From an uncultured Pirellulaceae bacterium (GTDB lineage Bacteria; Planctomycetota; Planctomycetia; Pirellulales; Pirellulaceae): DNA of 32,348 nucleotides. The notes beneath the pieces are model-generated. The model was not told where the DNA came from. It did no database searches and was given only the letters and a program-made list of their open reading frames with translations. This document shows positions 17,313 through 26,433 of this stretch, piece by piece (the first letter of the stretch is position 1; each line of letters opens with the position of its first letter). The translations under genes and the position numbers were made by a program. Location of the stretch: positions 1 to 32,348 of the forward strand of contig CAJQQR010000061.1 in the NCBI GenBank assembly GCA_905480545.1. Direction: 5' to 3'.

Positions 17313-17452
17313 TCGGTGTTAATTGCCAGAAAATCGGGCCTCTGGTCAAAAAACCTTGCCCTAGGAATTACGATGTTAACGCGAAACGAGCTGGTGAGGT
17401 TTTACAATTGAGCCTTTGAATCCGAATGCAATTCGTAAATTTCTCGGAAAGC

Positions 17453-18715
17453 TTACAGGTCATCAGCACCGGTGAAGTTCGTGATCAGCGCCCGAAGCTT
17501 TCTTCGAAGCACGGCATAGCTGAAGAATGCTTTACCCAGTTCAAAATTCTGGTCGACCATTTGCTGGCGATATTCAGGGTTATGAATCACGCGTTGAACC
17601 TGAGTCACAACGTCACGGGTTAAGAAGCCATTCATCGAAATGACTTTGAAGCCCTTGGGTTCGATGTCGGTTATGAAGATTGAATAGCGATTTACCAAAA
17701 CAGGTTTTTTAAAATAGAAGGCTTCGAGCAACGCATTTCCAAACCCTTCGTAAAGGCTTGGGTAAGTGATAAAGTCAGCTTGGGAATAAGCGTCGCCCAA
17801 CGTGTACGTATTGCGTCCATCGGCTGTGGTGCCACGCTCTTCTAATACGATTTCGTCGGTAAAAATCAACGTCACATTCTGCGCGATTGCCATTTCCTTC
17901 AGCGCGTCTTGGTACTCGTGCCCTTCATCGCCCGACGAATGCGAAATCACCAATTTGCATTTTGGGTTTTTTAGGGCAGCAACCAAACTGATCGAGTGCT
18001 CAATCCCTTTACGGGGGACAACGCGAGTCGGTTGAAGGAATAAGATATCGTCTTTTTCGATTCCAATGTCTTTACGAAAGTGACTCGCATACTCATCTGG
18101 CTCCGGCGGCAGCGTTTCAAAATCCAGAACATTGGGCACCAAGATCGATGAGTTTCCGGTGCGATGCGAGAGGTCTTGTTGAGCTGCGGAGTTGATCGTC
18201 ACATGCTGTATCGACGGAAGACTTGGCGGGAATGCCATGCTCAAAATATCGCCAACCCCATTCACGGAAAATCGATCCCGTTCCCAATAAAAGTCGTGAT
18301 GATGAGCAATTGTCGGAAATCCGGTTTCCGCGATAAAGTTCGTGATCGCCAACCCGAGCGGCACATTCATCGGAATGCACAACGCATTTTGAATAATCAG
18401 GATCTCGATTTCAAACTTTCGCGTGAAATCATAAAGCGAACGCTTGAGATGGTCGCTGATCGCGTAAATCAATCGCGTGATGTCGGGGTCACGTTTGTTG
18501 CGACCAAAGATGCGTTGGTTGATCCAATCGATATCTGAATGCCCAAAATATGCATGGGGCACTAACATGCTTACGTTTGGATCGGTATCCAGTTGACCGG
18601 CAAACCAATAGCTGACATGCCGGTGGTCCCATAGTACGCGTGCCCACTTGGCTGCTTCTAAACTAACACCATCAGTACCCGCGAAACGCGTTCCAACAAA
18701 CCCAAGCCGTGCCAT
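17453..18715 (-). CDS. GT4 glycosyltransferase, possibly mannosylglucosylglycerate synthase-like
   Basis: 420 residues, GT-B fold. N-terminal domain [20 protein letters not shown] with the donor/acceptor-side run [15 protein letters not shown] (135-149). C-terminal domain has [15 protein letters not shown] (228-241) with the phosphate-contacting Arg/Lys, and [10 protein letters not shown] (322-331) with the family E-x7-E. The GTDGVSLE start and HHHDFYWE run resemble, from memory, the GT4 group that includes mannosylglucosylglycerate synthases; this is a lead, not an identification. No signal or membrane segment. It is the last gene of a minus-strand GT-HAD-GT operon, 68 bp after the HAD gene, which fits synthesis of a small glycosylated metabolite. 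Confidence 0.85.
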   Translation of the reverse strand: MARLGFVGTRFAGTDGVSLEAAKWARVLWDHRHVSYWFAGQLDTDPNVSMLVPHAYFGHSDIDWINQRIFGRNKRDPDITRLIYAISDHLKRSLYDFTRKFEIEILIIQNALCIPMNVPLGLAITNFIAETGFPTIAHHHDFYWERDRFSVNGVGDILSMAFPPSLPSIQHVTINSAAQQDLSHRTGNSSILVPNVLDFETLPPEPDEYASHFRKDIGIEKDDILFLQPTRVVPRKGIEHSISLVAALKNPKCKLVISHSSGDEGHEYQDALKEMAIAQNVTLIFTDEIVLEERGTTADGRNTYTLGDAYSQADFITYPSLYEGFGNALLEAFYFKKPVLVNRYSIFITDIEPKGFKVISMNGFLTRDVVTQVQRVIHNPEYRQQMVDQNFELGKAFFSYAVLRRKLRALITNFTGADDL

Positions 18716-18783
18716 GGAAACTATTTGATCAATTTGAGAACGTAGAAATGCAAACGATTTGAATTAAATCGGTAAAGATTGAT

Positions 18784-19710
18784 TCAAAGTCCAATACAGT
18801 GGGGAATTTGCGACAAGTCCGTCACGATAATTTCCGGTTCGATTTCGTCAACCCGTAAATCGTTCGCACGCCAACGTAAACTCCGTTTATCCCCCGCAAA
18901 CAATGCTGTTTTGAATCCAACATGCTGAGCCGGCATAATGTCGTTCAACATATCGTTTCCGACGTAAAGCACTTCCGCCGGGTTGATTTTAATTTTTGCG
19001 AGCCTTTCGACGGCCGCGTCATACAATGTCATACCTGGTTTTGCATGACCGAATTCAAACGAAAAAAACTCCAATTGGTCGTCGAAACCGAGTTCTTTTC
19101 GGGATTTGTTCAGGAATGCGGGAAATAGTTCGAGAGTAAAAAACTGTGCATTGCTGATGATTCCTAACTTCTTCCGAAACCCAATTTGCTCAAGACAAGT
19201 TTCCAATTTCGGCATCGGCCAAACAGCATTGACTCGCGTTTCATACTCGACTGCTAGCGTTTCCAGCTGCGAATCGGAGATCGCGTTGGACGATGAGGCG
19301 GAAGCGAAAACCGTTCGCCAGATGTCGACGATATCGACTTCGGGAAATTCGACACCGTTGTCTTTCGAATTTTGGTGCGAATCTTGGATCGCTACTGTAA
19401 ATCCTGAAATTAGTTGAGCCGAGCTGATGTCCGTATGGATGCCGCTCGCCGCCAGAGCTGCATCCAAATGATCTGTCTGGGCCAAAGAAGCATTGACGCC
19501 AATATCGCCACTTCCACTAATAAATAGTGTGCCATAAACATCGAACAAAACCGCTTTGATTCCCAGCAGGAATTTGAGTTGCGGCTCGATGAAAGTTTCA
19601 TCGACTTTCAATGCTTGACTGTTGTTTCGAATGATCGAACAAAGCCCAGATTCAGTACCCACTTTGCTTTTCAACTCACTATCTCTTTTCCCGCCTAATA
19701 GGAATTTCAC
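18784..19710 (-). CDS. HAD-superfamily hydrolase with a D-x-Y motif
   Basis: 308 residues from GTG 19710, three bases after the preceding stop. HAD motifs: FDVYGTL with nucleophile Asp57, IISNAQ (motif II Ser), HAKPG (motif III Lys) and YVGNDMLNDIMPA (motif IV acids). The residue two after the nucleophile is Tyr59; most HAD phosphatases have Asp there as general acid/base, while 2-haloacid dehalogenases have Tyr in the same frame (DxYGT). The product may thus be a phosphatase with altered chemistry or something else. The first about 50 residues precede the domain and may partly reflect a start chosen too early, although no better start is evident. Placed between two glycosyltransferases, a sugar-phosphate substrate is the natural guess. 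Confidence 0.83.
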   Translation of the reverse strand: MKFLLGGKRDSELKSKVGTESGLCSIIRNNSQALKVDETFIEPQLKFLLGIKAVLFDVYGTLFISGSGDIGVNASLAQTDHLDAALAASGIHTDISSAQLISGFTVAIQDSHQNSKDNGVEFPEVDIVDIWRTVFASASSSNAISDSQLETLAVEYETRVNAVWPMPKLETCLEQIGFRKKLGIISNAQFFTLELFPAFLNKSRKELGFDDQLEFFSFEFGHAKPGMTLYDAAVERLAKIKINPAEVLYVGNDMLNDIMPAQHVGFKTALFAGDKRSLRWRANDLRVDEIEPEIIVTDLSQIPHCIGL

Positions 19711-19713
19711 ACA

Positions 19714-21342
19714 TCAATTGGCCCCGTCCGTTGATTCCACCCGCAAAGGATAAAAACGACCGACATCCAAGTAAGTGGTCAAAACATCCAGCGATGATTC
19801 AGACCTGCCCGGAGCCAAGGTATTCTCCAACAGACCAGATTCACTTCGCGATTGAGTGATTGTTGACATCAATACTTTAACAAACACTTTTCCAAATTGC
19901 TCGATCGAAAAATTTTCTTTTACGACTTGAGCGTTGCTTGAGATCAAAACATCGTTGACGCCAGGAACCGTGAAGCTTGGATTCAGTGCCATAAACTCTT
20001 GTTTCCGTTCAGCCTCGTTTAATATCAACCGAATGATCGCTCGCTGGGTTTGTGTAGAAAGGATGGCAAAATCAATGTGCGGCGGAGCAAAAATGGTTTC
20101 GATTTGCGGTCTGCCCACGTTCGGACGTGCATATGCGTGGCAGACGTTTTCGAATGCATTAGCGAATGAGACGATTTCTTTTTCCACATCGAACCATTTT
20201 GTCGGGATCCAGACATGTTCGTACATCAGCGACAGATCCAATCCTGCATCAACGAAATCGGCCGTAATTTCCGGCAGGTTTCGACCCACCATCATTTTGC
20301 CCGATAGCCAAGACTCAAGAAAAGCCATCCCGAATCCTTCGGTAACACTCGATGTAAAAATGCAATCGGCAGCGTCAACCAGGTCACGGTATTCAATTCC
20401 CTTCGTTCCACATTCAAACGAAACCGGCACCGAATGCTCACGAGAAAATCGGACGAATGGGTCGTATGACTCTTTTTCCACTGGTGAAACGGCGGGCAAC
20501 GTAATCGCGACATGAACCTGTTCATGAACCGCAGCAAATAGGATTGCCTCGCCAATGTTCTTTCGTCGAATCGCGCGAACCGGAAAAAGAACCAGTTGCT
20601 TTGAGCCCTCCACACCAATCGCGTCTCCAATGCGTGAGACTTTCTCAGATGAATCGTGATTGGTTACTGTACCCACAGCTGTTGAATTGGAATCGAACGT
20701 CTTCACCGAATCACCAACGGCAATCGGGTTGGGAAGAAAATGGAGATGGCTTTCGTCGACTCCAGATTCCAGCAACGCATCGAAATCTCGCCGATTCAAA
20801 CAACCGTAATGAATTCGCGAATTCTTGGGGTAAACAAGTTGTTGATAAGTTTTGGAGAGCGTCTTCGCGGCGCGATTTAAGAACTCAAAGTTCCGCGGGC
20901 GAAAGTCCTCCGCAAAGTCATGGATCTGAAGTAACAAACCAAACCCTGCGTCTGCTAAACCGCTGACCGCGGCGGTGATTGAATTGTTCTTGCCAAGTCC
21001 ATGATTGTGGATTTGAATGACGGTTTGGTCCCGTTCGAATCCTCTTTCGTCTAACCCTTCAACAATTGTCTTCGCCAAATCTGGATTGAATTCAGCATCT
21101 GATTGCTCGTATCCAAATTCCGAGCACATCTTTCTTTCAAACTGGAAGTTCACCATTCCCGAGTCCAGCGAAAGGTCCCACCCCGTGTCATCCGGGCCAT
21201 GCAGAACAAGTATCTTACTTACCGGCGTTTCCTCAAAATCTAGAGACTTGAGCTGGTTCGCAATCACGCTTGTCACGCCACCACGTTTCAAATGATAGTG
21301 AATAATGACGAGGTTCATAACTTCTGGCTGCTCGCAATCCAT
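19714..21342 (-). CDS. Glycosyltransferase, GT-B fold (GT4-like)
   Basis: 542 residues from ATG 21342; ATG 21318 (MNLVIIHYHLKRGG) is at least as plausible, since the fold starts exactly there and neither ATG has a good ribosome site. The N-terminal domain carries YHLKRGGVTSVIANQL (acceptor-side glycine loop) and IQIHDFAEDFRPRN. The C-terminal domain has LFPVRAIRRKNIGEA (252-266), resembling the nucleotide-sugar phosphate loop, and TEGFGMAFLESW (334-345) with E-x7-E. The last 100 residues are divergent. No membrane segments. First gene of the three-gene operon, ending three bases before the HAD start. It probably acts before or alongside the HAD protein in building a glycoside. Confidence 0.85.
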   Translation of the reverse strand: MDCEQPEVMNLVIIHYHLKRGGVTSVIANQLKSLDFEETPVSKILVLHGPDDTGWDLSLDSGMVNFQFERKMCSEFGYEQSDAEFNPDLAKTIVEGLDERGFERDQTVIQIHNHGLGKNNSITAAVSGLADAGFGLLLQIHDFAEDFRPRNFEFLNRAAKTLSKTYQQLVYPKNSRIHYGCLNRRDFDALLESGVDESHLHFLPNPIAVGDSVKTFDSNSTAVGTVTNHDSSEKVSRIGDAIGVEGSKQLVLFPVRAIRRKNIGEAILFAAVHEQVHVAITLPAVSPVEKESYDPFVRFSREHSVPVSFECGTKGIEYRDLVDAADCIFTSSVTEGFGMAFLESWLSGKMMVGRNLPEITADFVDAGLDLSLMYEHVWIPTKWFDVEKEIVSFANAFENVCHAYARPNVGRPQIETIFAPPHIDFAILSTQTQRAIIRLILNEAERKQEFMALNPSFTVPGVNDVLISSNAQVVKENFSIEQFGKVFVKVLMSTITQSRSESGLLENTLAPGRSESSLDVLTTYLDVGRFYPLRVESTDGAN

Positions 21343-21607
21343 AACTGATGTTGATTTGGCCTACTAATCATTCGATCTCTGCTTCAGGAGTTTTTATTGA
21401 GCGCTTTTCACCTACTCAGTTTAGCTTTCGATCCAACCATCCATAGGGTAAATGAGAGACGATAAAAGAAATGCTATGGACCCTCTCGTTTGTCTTGGTA
21501 TCAACGCGTTTCGTTTGAACACCAACGATCAGAAAAGTGGTTCAAAACGCTCACTGCACTCAAACTAATCGAATACAAATCATCTGTCGTCTGTTGTTTT
21601 CTTTTGT

Positions 21608-21619
21608 TTTGTTAACAAA
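21608..21619. promoter_or_regulatory. 12-bp perfect palindrome, possible operator
   Basis: TTTGTTAACAAA is identical to its reverse complement. It lies about 100 bp before the SMP-30 start and about 265 bp before the glycosyltransferase start. The palindrome is certain; its role as a regulator site is inference. Confidence 0.3.
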
Positions 21620-21709
21620 CTCAATCACTCCTTTTTCCGACGACTGCCATCCGCGATAATCTTTTAACTTGATTCGTATCGATGGATACGCCACGTTTTT
21701 ACCTTTGTT

Positions 21710-21713
21710 GGAG
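21710..21713 (+). promoter_or_regulatory. Ribosome binding site deciding the start at 21723
   Basis: GGAG lies 9 nt before ATG 21723. This favours that ATG over the TTG at 21669, which would add 18 residues of poor quality. Confidence 0.6.
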
Positions 21714-21722
21714 AACTTCGCA

Positions 21723-22598
21723 ATGCCCGACGCCAATTTGATACTGGACTCAAAAGTCTTTCTGGGTGAGGGCCCACTCTGGGATGTGGAAAAGAAGGCG
21801 TTGTGGTGGATCAATATTTTTGCAGGCGAACTTTTTTGCTTTGACCCTATTTCTGGCGAAAACACCAGGTTCGAGATGGGTCAGCAAATCGGCACCGTAG
21901 TCTTACAAGAATCGGGGGGAGTTGCCGTTGCGCTTGAAAATGGATTCTTTTCCTTCGATCCCGCGACCAAACAATTGACTCCAATCATCGATCCGGAATC
22001 CGACAAAGAAGGGAATCGATTCAATGATGGCAAATGCGATCCATCCGGACGATTTTGGGCCGGTACGATGGAAAAGGTGGAAGAAAAGGCAACGGGTGCT
22101 CTTTATTGCCTAAACGGTGACGCTACATGTCACCAACGCGAAACCGACATTTTTATTTCAAACGGAATCACTTGGACCCACGACGCGAAAACAATGTATT
22201 ACATTGACTCGCCAACTCGAAAAGTCGCTGCATACGATTTCAATAATGCGACGGGTGAGATTTCGAATCGTCGAATTGCAATCGAAATACCGGACGGGAT
22301 GGGTTATCCAGATGGAATGTCGATCGATGCGGAGGATAATTTATGGATTGCGATGTGGGACGGTTGGGCTGTAGCCAAATTCGATCCGCGTTCGGGGGAA
22401 TTCCTAGAAAAGATCGAATTGCCCGTCGCAAATGTCACCGCATGTGCATTCGGTGGCAATGATCTAAACGATCTTTATATCACGACGGCGCGAAAAGGGA
22501 TTTCTGAGGAAGACCTGGAAAAACAACCGCACGCAGGAAGCCTGTTCCATGCAAAGGTCAATGTCACCGGCACGACTTTCCCAAAATTCAGGCATTGA
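21723..22598 (+). CDS. SMP-30/gluconolactonase/luciferin-regenerating-enzyme family protein
   Basis: 291 residues from ATG 21723. Six-bladed propeller family with the metal site intact: Glu16 in FLGEGPLWD, Asn147 in ISNGITW and Asp197 in YPDGMS. Asn101 of NRFNDGKCDPSGRFWAGTM is at the substrate position. No signal peptide, so cytoplasmic. Known members hydrolyse sugar lactones such as glucono-1,5-lactone with a divalent metal. It is divergent from the glycosyltransferase-HAD operon; a link through a shared promoter region is possible but not shown. The residue count and motif spacing are those expected of the family. Confidence 0.92.
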   Translation: MPDANLILDSKVFLGEGPLWDVEKKALWWINIFAGELFCFDPISGENTRFEMGQQIGTVVLQESGGVAVALENGFFSFDPATKQLTPIIDPESDKEGNRFNDGKCDPSGRFWAGTMEKVEEKATGALYCLNGDATCHQRETDIFISNGITWTHDAKTMYYIDSPTRKVAAYDFNNATGEISNRRIAIEIPDGMGYPDGMSIDAEDNLWIAMWDGWAVAKFDPRSGEFLEKIELPVANVTACAFGGNDLNDLYITTARKGISEEDLEKQPHAGSLFHAKVNVTGTTFPKFRH

Positions 22599-22650
22599 AT
22601 TCACTGGATTGAATTTGAGAATCAAACATGAGTTCGTTTATCCGCCAACT

Positions 22651-23895
22651 CTACTCGTAACGCAGTGCGTCAATGGGGTCGAGGCGACTGGCGCGGATTG
22701 CTGGATAGAGCCCAAAAACGACTCCAACAAAAGTTGCGAAAATAAATGCAATCACACCAGCAGTTATGGAAATCACGACGGGCCAGTCCGCACCGGGTGA
22801 AAGCAAATTGATCAGCGCCGTTCCGCCCGCGGAAAATCCAACACCAATTCCGAATCCGACAAAGCCACCGAAACAGGAGAGCAATACGGACTCGACCAAA
22901 AACTGAAACATGATGTCCCATGAACTTGCGCCGACCGCCATTCGGATGCCAATCTCACGTGTCCGCTCGGTTACCGAAACCAACATAATGTTCATGATGC
23001 CAACGCCGCCAACCAGCAATGAAATTCCCGCGATCGCTGAAAGGAACATTGTGATCGTTCCTGTGATTGCTCCGAACACGCCAGCAATTTGTGTTGAACT
23101 TTGGACTTGGAAATCGGGGGTTTCACTTTGACCAATGCGATGTCGATCCAACAGCAATTGATTGATTTCGTAAGTCGCTTCGGTCATCTTTCCTTGATTC
23201 TTCGCCGATACAAAAATGATATCGACGTTATTGAAGCTTGATCCTTGAAGTCGTTTCCTAACCGTGGAATAAGGCATCAAGACGATGTTATCTTGATCAC
23301 TTCCCACCAGGTCGGTCCCTTTTTCTTTCAAAACGCCGACGACTTTGAAGGGAATTTTTTTGATTCGGATCGTTTCGCCAAGTGGATTACGGGTCTGAAA
23401 AAGCTTTTTACGGACCGTTTGGCCGATCACGCAAACTTTAGAACTGGATTTAATATCTGACGAGTTAAAGAATCGACCAGGCTCCAAGACTTGCCAAGTC
23501 CCGATTTGCTCAAAGCCTTCCCCCACGCCAAGCATTTGATTGGGGAGCCAGTTCGAATTTCCGTAGATCAATTGCCCGGCTGTTCCTACCAAAGGCGACG
23601 ATGCCTTCACGCTGGGGCAATCACGAACCATTGCCGCGGCATCCTCTGCGGTTAGCGTCTGCGCTGTGTTCCGCCTGACACCACCGCGCCGTTCGCTCTT
23701 GGGCGAGACGATAATAACGTTCGTACCCAAACTGTCGAATTGCCCTTGAATGACTTGGCTAAGGCTTTGGCCGATCGAAACCATGGCGGTCACCGCAGCA
23801 ATGCCAATGACCACACCCAATACCGTTAAGCCGGCACGCATTTTGTTTTTTCCGAGCGCCCGAAATGCGATTCGAAACGTATTCCAGAATCCCAC
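22651..23895 (-). CDS. MacB-like ABC transporter permease (FtsX family), no ATPase domain
   Basis: 414 residues from GTG 23895, which directly follows the TAA of the adaptor gene with no base between; GGTGGAAG in the adaptor's end serves as ribosome site. One helix at about 22-44 (LTVLGVVIGIAAVTAMVSIG), a MacB periplasmic core (about 45-280) and three C-terminal helices of the FtsX domain (about 285-405), preceded by SVTERTREIGIRMAVGAS, the coupling-helix motif. True MacB has a fused N-terminal ATPase; this protein has none and needs a separate one. With the adaptor it should form a tripartite-type pump or a lipoprotein/peptide exporter. No ATPase gene adjoins it here. Confidence 0.93.
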   Translation of the reverse strand: MGFWNTFRIAFRALGKNKMRAGLTVLGVVIGIAAVTAMVSIGQSLSQVIQGQFDSLGTNVIIVSPKSERRGGVRRNTAQTLTAEDAAAMVRDCPSVKASSPLVGTAGQLIYGNSNWLPNQMLGVGEGFEQIGTWQVLEPGRFFNSSDIKSSSKVCVIGQTVRKKLFQTRNPLGETIRIKKIPFKVVGVLKEKGTDLVGSDQDNIVLMPYSTVRKRLQGSSFNNVDIIFVSAKNQGKMTEATYEINQLLLDRHRIGQSETPDFQVQSSTQIAGVFGAITGTITMFLSAIAGISLLVGGVGIMNIMLVSVTERTREIGIRMAVGASSWDIMFQFLVESVLLSCFGGFVGFGIGVGFSAGGTALINLLSPGADWPVVISITAGVIAFIFATFVGVVFGLYPAIRASRLDPIDALRYE

Positions 23896-25155
23896 TTAAC
23901 TTCCACCCTTCGGTTTGATTCCGCTAACAAGTGTGCGACCTGCCACGTCTCCCTCGAGGACTTCGGTATAGCGATTGTCGCTGATGCCAATTTTGATTTC
24001 GACGGCACGAAGCTTCTCGCCGTCCAGATACCAGACATGACGTCGCTGACGTTTGATTTCGGCTTCCTGTTTTTGAGAAGCCGTCAGTTCGGCCTCTTGT
24101 CCGTCATCCTCAACGTTTTCGAATGAGGTCCCGTCGATGATTTCTTTGTCATCTTCGTGTACGTAATTTACGTCCGGAAGAAAACGAATCGCGGCGTTTG
24201 GAATCCGCGTTACGTTTTCTTTCTTTTCAATTTGGAATTCGATCGTCGCAGTCATTCCAGGTAGAAGTTTCAAATCGGAATTTGACGTTTCTACGACTAC
24301 CGGATAGGTCACCACGTTTTGTGTTTCAGTTGAACTGTACCGAACCTCAGAAATGGTTCCTTCGAAGAGATCTTCCGGATAGGCATCAACCGTAAATTTC
24401 ACCGGACGCTTCTCATTCCACGCTTTGATAATTTTCCCAATGTCAACTTCGTCAACATCGGCGAAGATATGCATCTTTTCTCGCATCCCAGGAGCGATCA
24501 CAAACATTTCAGGTGTTTGAAATTGGGCGGTTAAGGTTTGACCGGGTTCGACCTTGCGATCAATTATAATTCCAGCTTCTGGAGCACGAATTTTTGTGTA
24601 GTCAAGGTTCTGTTTGGAGTTGTCCAGATTCGCTTCAGCTTGTTCAATTGACGCCAAGGCAACAACACGCTGAGCCTCTAGCGACTGAACGTTGTAGACG
24701 TACTGATCCAATTCCGATTGAGAAATGTAGCCATCGTTGTCATCTTTCAAGTCAAGCGCTCGTTTCTCCTCACGGCGACCTTGCTCAAGAAGCGCGTCGA
24801 TCCGTTGCACTTCCGCCTTTCGAGTGTTGAGCGTGGCGGTATCACGCTTTACAGCTGCCGCGTACAGCCGTGGATCAATCTCCGCGAGTAATTCTTCTTT
24901 TTCCACTTCCTGATTGAACTCGACATGAAGTTCCTGAATGGGACCGGAAACGAACGCACCAATCTGGATGGATAAAACCGGTTTCACTGTACCGGTCGAG
25001 TCCACCGAGGTTGAAATTTCGCCGGTGCTGACTTCGACAGTTCGCCAAACCGGCTTATTGGCCTCTCGGATCGCTCTCATGATCGGGCCAGATGCCGCGA
25101 AGCCGATCCCGATCAAAACGCCAAGGACAACCATCGAAATAATAAAAGTACGCAT
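23896..25155 (-). CDS. MacA/HlyD-type periplasmic adaptor protein
   Basis: 419 residues. N-terminal signal-anchor (about 4-22), first biotinyl-lipoyl half (VKPVLSIQIGAFVSGPI), a coiled-coil hairpin (about 100-190) with ISQSELDQY at the tip, the second lipoyl half (TKIRAPEAGIIIDRKVEPGQTL, here given only as the region about 192-215), a beta-barrel domain and a membrane-proximal domain. An unusual acidic, glutamine-rich insertion (about 345-375, EDDGQEAELTASQKQEAE) interrupts the last domain. Adaptors of this type connect an inner-membrane pump to an outer-membrane channel. It is the first gene of a two-gene operon with the MacB-like permease, with coding regions that abut exactly. Confidence 0.93.
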   Translation of the reverse strand: MRTFIISMVVLGVLIGIGFAASGPIMRAIREANKPVWRTVEVSTGEISTSVDSTGTVKPVLSIQIGAFVSGPIQELHVEFNQEVEKEELLAEIDPRLYAAAVKRDTATLNTRKAEVQRIDALLEQGRREEKRALDLKDDNDGYISQSELDQYVYNVQSLEAQRVVALASIEQAEANLDNSKQNLDYTKIRAPEAGIIIDRKVEPGQTLTAQFQTPEMFVIAPGMREKMHIFADVDEVDIGKIIKAWNEKRPVKFTVDAYPEDLFEGTISEVRYSSTETQNVVTYPVVVETSNSDLKLLPGMTATIEFQIEKKENVTRIPNAAIRFLPDVNYVHEDDKEIIDGTSFENVEDDGQEAELTASQKQEAEIKRQRRHVWYLDGEKLRAVEIKIGISDNRYTEVLEGDVAGRTLVSGIKPKGGS

Positions 25156-25418
25156 TTAAACATTTTTGGAGTGGAAATCATTAAGCCCGAAGATAATCGG
25201 GAACTGTTCATTCTTTTTACCCGCCGATGATTGTGCAAGTTACGAAGTAATTCCGTTTCACGACAATTTAGGGGAAAACGTGGCAAAATCGTCTGATTCT
25301 GCTGCCAAATCGAATTCAAGATGGATTACGGACCCATTTTCTGAAAAGATCAATGTTTGTGCAGTAACCTGTTGGTTTTCGATCGCCAGATCGAATCATT
25401 GATCATCAAACCATTATC

Positions 25419-25422
25419 GGAG
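25419..25422 (+). promoter_or_regulatory. Ribosome binding site deciding the start at 25429
   Basis: GGAG lies 6 nt before ATG 25429, the start that places a signal peptide at the N-terminus. The reading frame is open further upstream to 25357, but without a comparable site. Confidence 0.65.
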
Positions 25423-25428
25423 CTCGTG

Positions 25429-26247
25429 ATGCATTGGAATTTTATTTGCGGATTTTTGATTGTTCAATTGTTCGTTTCGTCAGATATGTTCCCAAAACAT
25501 GTCTCCGCTCAAGACGCTCAAACCAAACCGATTCCCTCGGTTGGGTCTCTCAGAGCAGGGGATGATGTTGACTTTCTCTCAACGATTCGCATCGAACTGG
25601 CTTCTCCCGGGACTGAAAATAACCGTTTCGCTGGAACATTAATGGCCGTGGGAAATAACGGAACCAATCGGATGGTGTTCGAATCTTATTCGCCAGCAAA
25701 CCAACCGCTGGTTGACTACCTCGCTTCACCGAAGGTTCAAGAGCAAATTGATCTTTCGAGTGAGCAAAAGAATCAATTCACGGCAATTAGAAAAAAACTT
25801 CAAGAAGGTTCTGCCAAACTCAACAAGCGGTACCATCAGCGAACTGACGTCAAAGCATCAAAAAAAGTTCGAGACGCAATGACACAGGAATTCCAGAAGG
25901 CAATGAAAAAATTGCGACTTGAGCTGGAAGAGGAAGTTAAAGAGACATTGGTCCCACATCAAGTTAATTTGATTCAGCGAATGAAGTTCAAAAAAGCGGT
26001 CCAAATTTTCGGGTTCACCCATGCCGTTTCAAATGCTCCATTTAAGGAAGAAATCAAAACGACCGAAGAGCAGAAAAAGGAACTCGCAAAAATAAAGATA
26101 GAAACGGAAGCAGCAATTCAGGAAAAGATTGCTGAAATGCGAAAAGCTGGGAAGGAGAAAATGCTTAAAGCGTTGGACAAAAACCAGCGGAAAAAGATCA
26201 AGGAATTAGAAGGCCATTCTGAAAAATTGCCCTCACCAAAATTGTAA
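25429..26247 (+). CDS. Secreted coiled-coil protein of unknown function
   Basis: 272 residues from ATG 25429. Signal peptide: MHWNFICGFLIVQLFVSS, with likely cleavage after VSA near residue 26. A short globular or disordered stretch is followed, from about 95, by long charged helices (LSSEQKNQFTAIRKKLQ, KVRDAMTQEFQKAMKKL, TTEEQKKELAKIKIETE, LKALDKNQRKKIKELEG). Two segments with the pattern L-(S/T)-x-E-Q-(K)-x-(Q/E)-(F/L) resemble the helices of Spy/CpxP-type periplasmic proteins, but at low similarity. It is probably periplasmic, very lysine/glutamate-rich, and may bind other proteins or polymers. It lies between the adaptor operon and the GTPase operon and is transcribed away from the former and towards the latter. 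Confidence 0.75.
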   Translation: MHWNFICGFLIVQLFVSSDMFPKHVSAQDAQTKPIPSVGSLRAGDDVDFLSTIRIELASPGTENNRFAGTLMAVGNNGTNRMVFESYSPANQPLVDYLASPKVQEQIDLSSEQKNQFTAIRKKLQEGSAKLNKRYHQRTDVKASKKVRDAMTQEFQKAMKKLRLELEEEVKETLVPHQVNLIQRMKFKKAVQIFGFTHAVSNAPFKEEIKTTEEQKKELAKIKIETEAAIQEKIAEMRKAGKEKMLKALDKNQRKKIKELEGHSEKLPSPKL

Positions 26248-26281
26248 CCATTCAAAACGAGTCATTGTTTATGTTAAATAG

Positions 26282-26329
26282 GCGGGCTACTTAGCTGCAG
26301 GTTTCGAATAATCGAATGAGGTAACCCGC
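26282..26329. terminator. Nested inverted repeat between convergent genes
   Basis: GCGGGCTAC (26282-26290) pairs with GTAACCCGC (26321-26329) with one mismatch. Inside it TTCGA (26303-26307) pairs with TCGAA (26312-26316). It lies 35 bp after the stop of the secreted coiled-coil gene, facing the GTPase operon end. There is no T tract, so a bidirectional terminator role is only likely by position. Confidence 0.4.
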
Positions 26330-26433
26330 TCAGTTAACGCGGTGCCGAATCCGAAAACGGTGAAAAGACAAACCATTCCAATCTCGTTCATGCAGATGCA
26401 TCGGGTTAACCGCATGGACACCGGCTCTCAGCT

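Larger units (their letters stand above)
21343..21722. other. Divergent promoter region, about 380 bp, with a 12-bp palindrome
   Basis: This lies between the leftward sugar operon and the rightward SMP-30 gene and should hold both promoters. It contains the perfect palindrome TTTGTTAACAAA at 21608-21619, a candidate operator, inside a T-rich stretch. No gene is supported here. Confidence 0.5.

Noticed and set aside
24700-24760. EF-hand-like DDNDGYISQSE segment in the adaptor protein.
   Set aside because: The first calcium-ligand position would be Lys, and ISQSELD is the normal hairpin-tip motif of HlyD/MacA adaptors.
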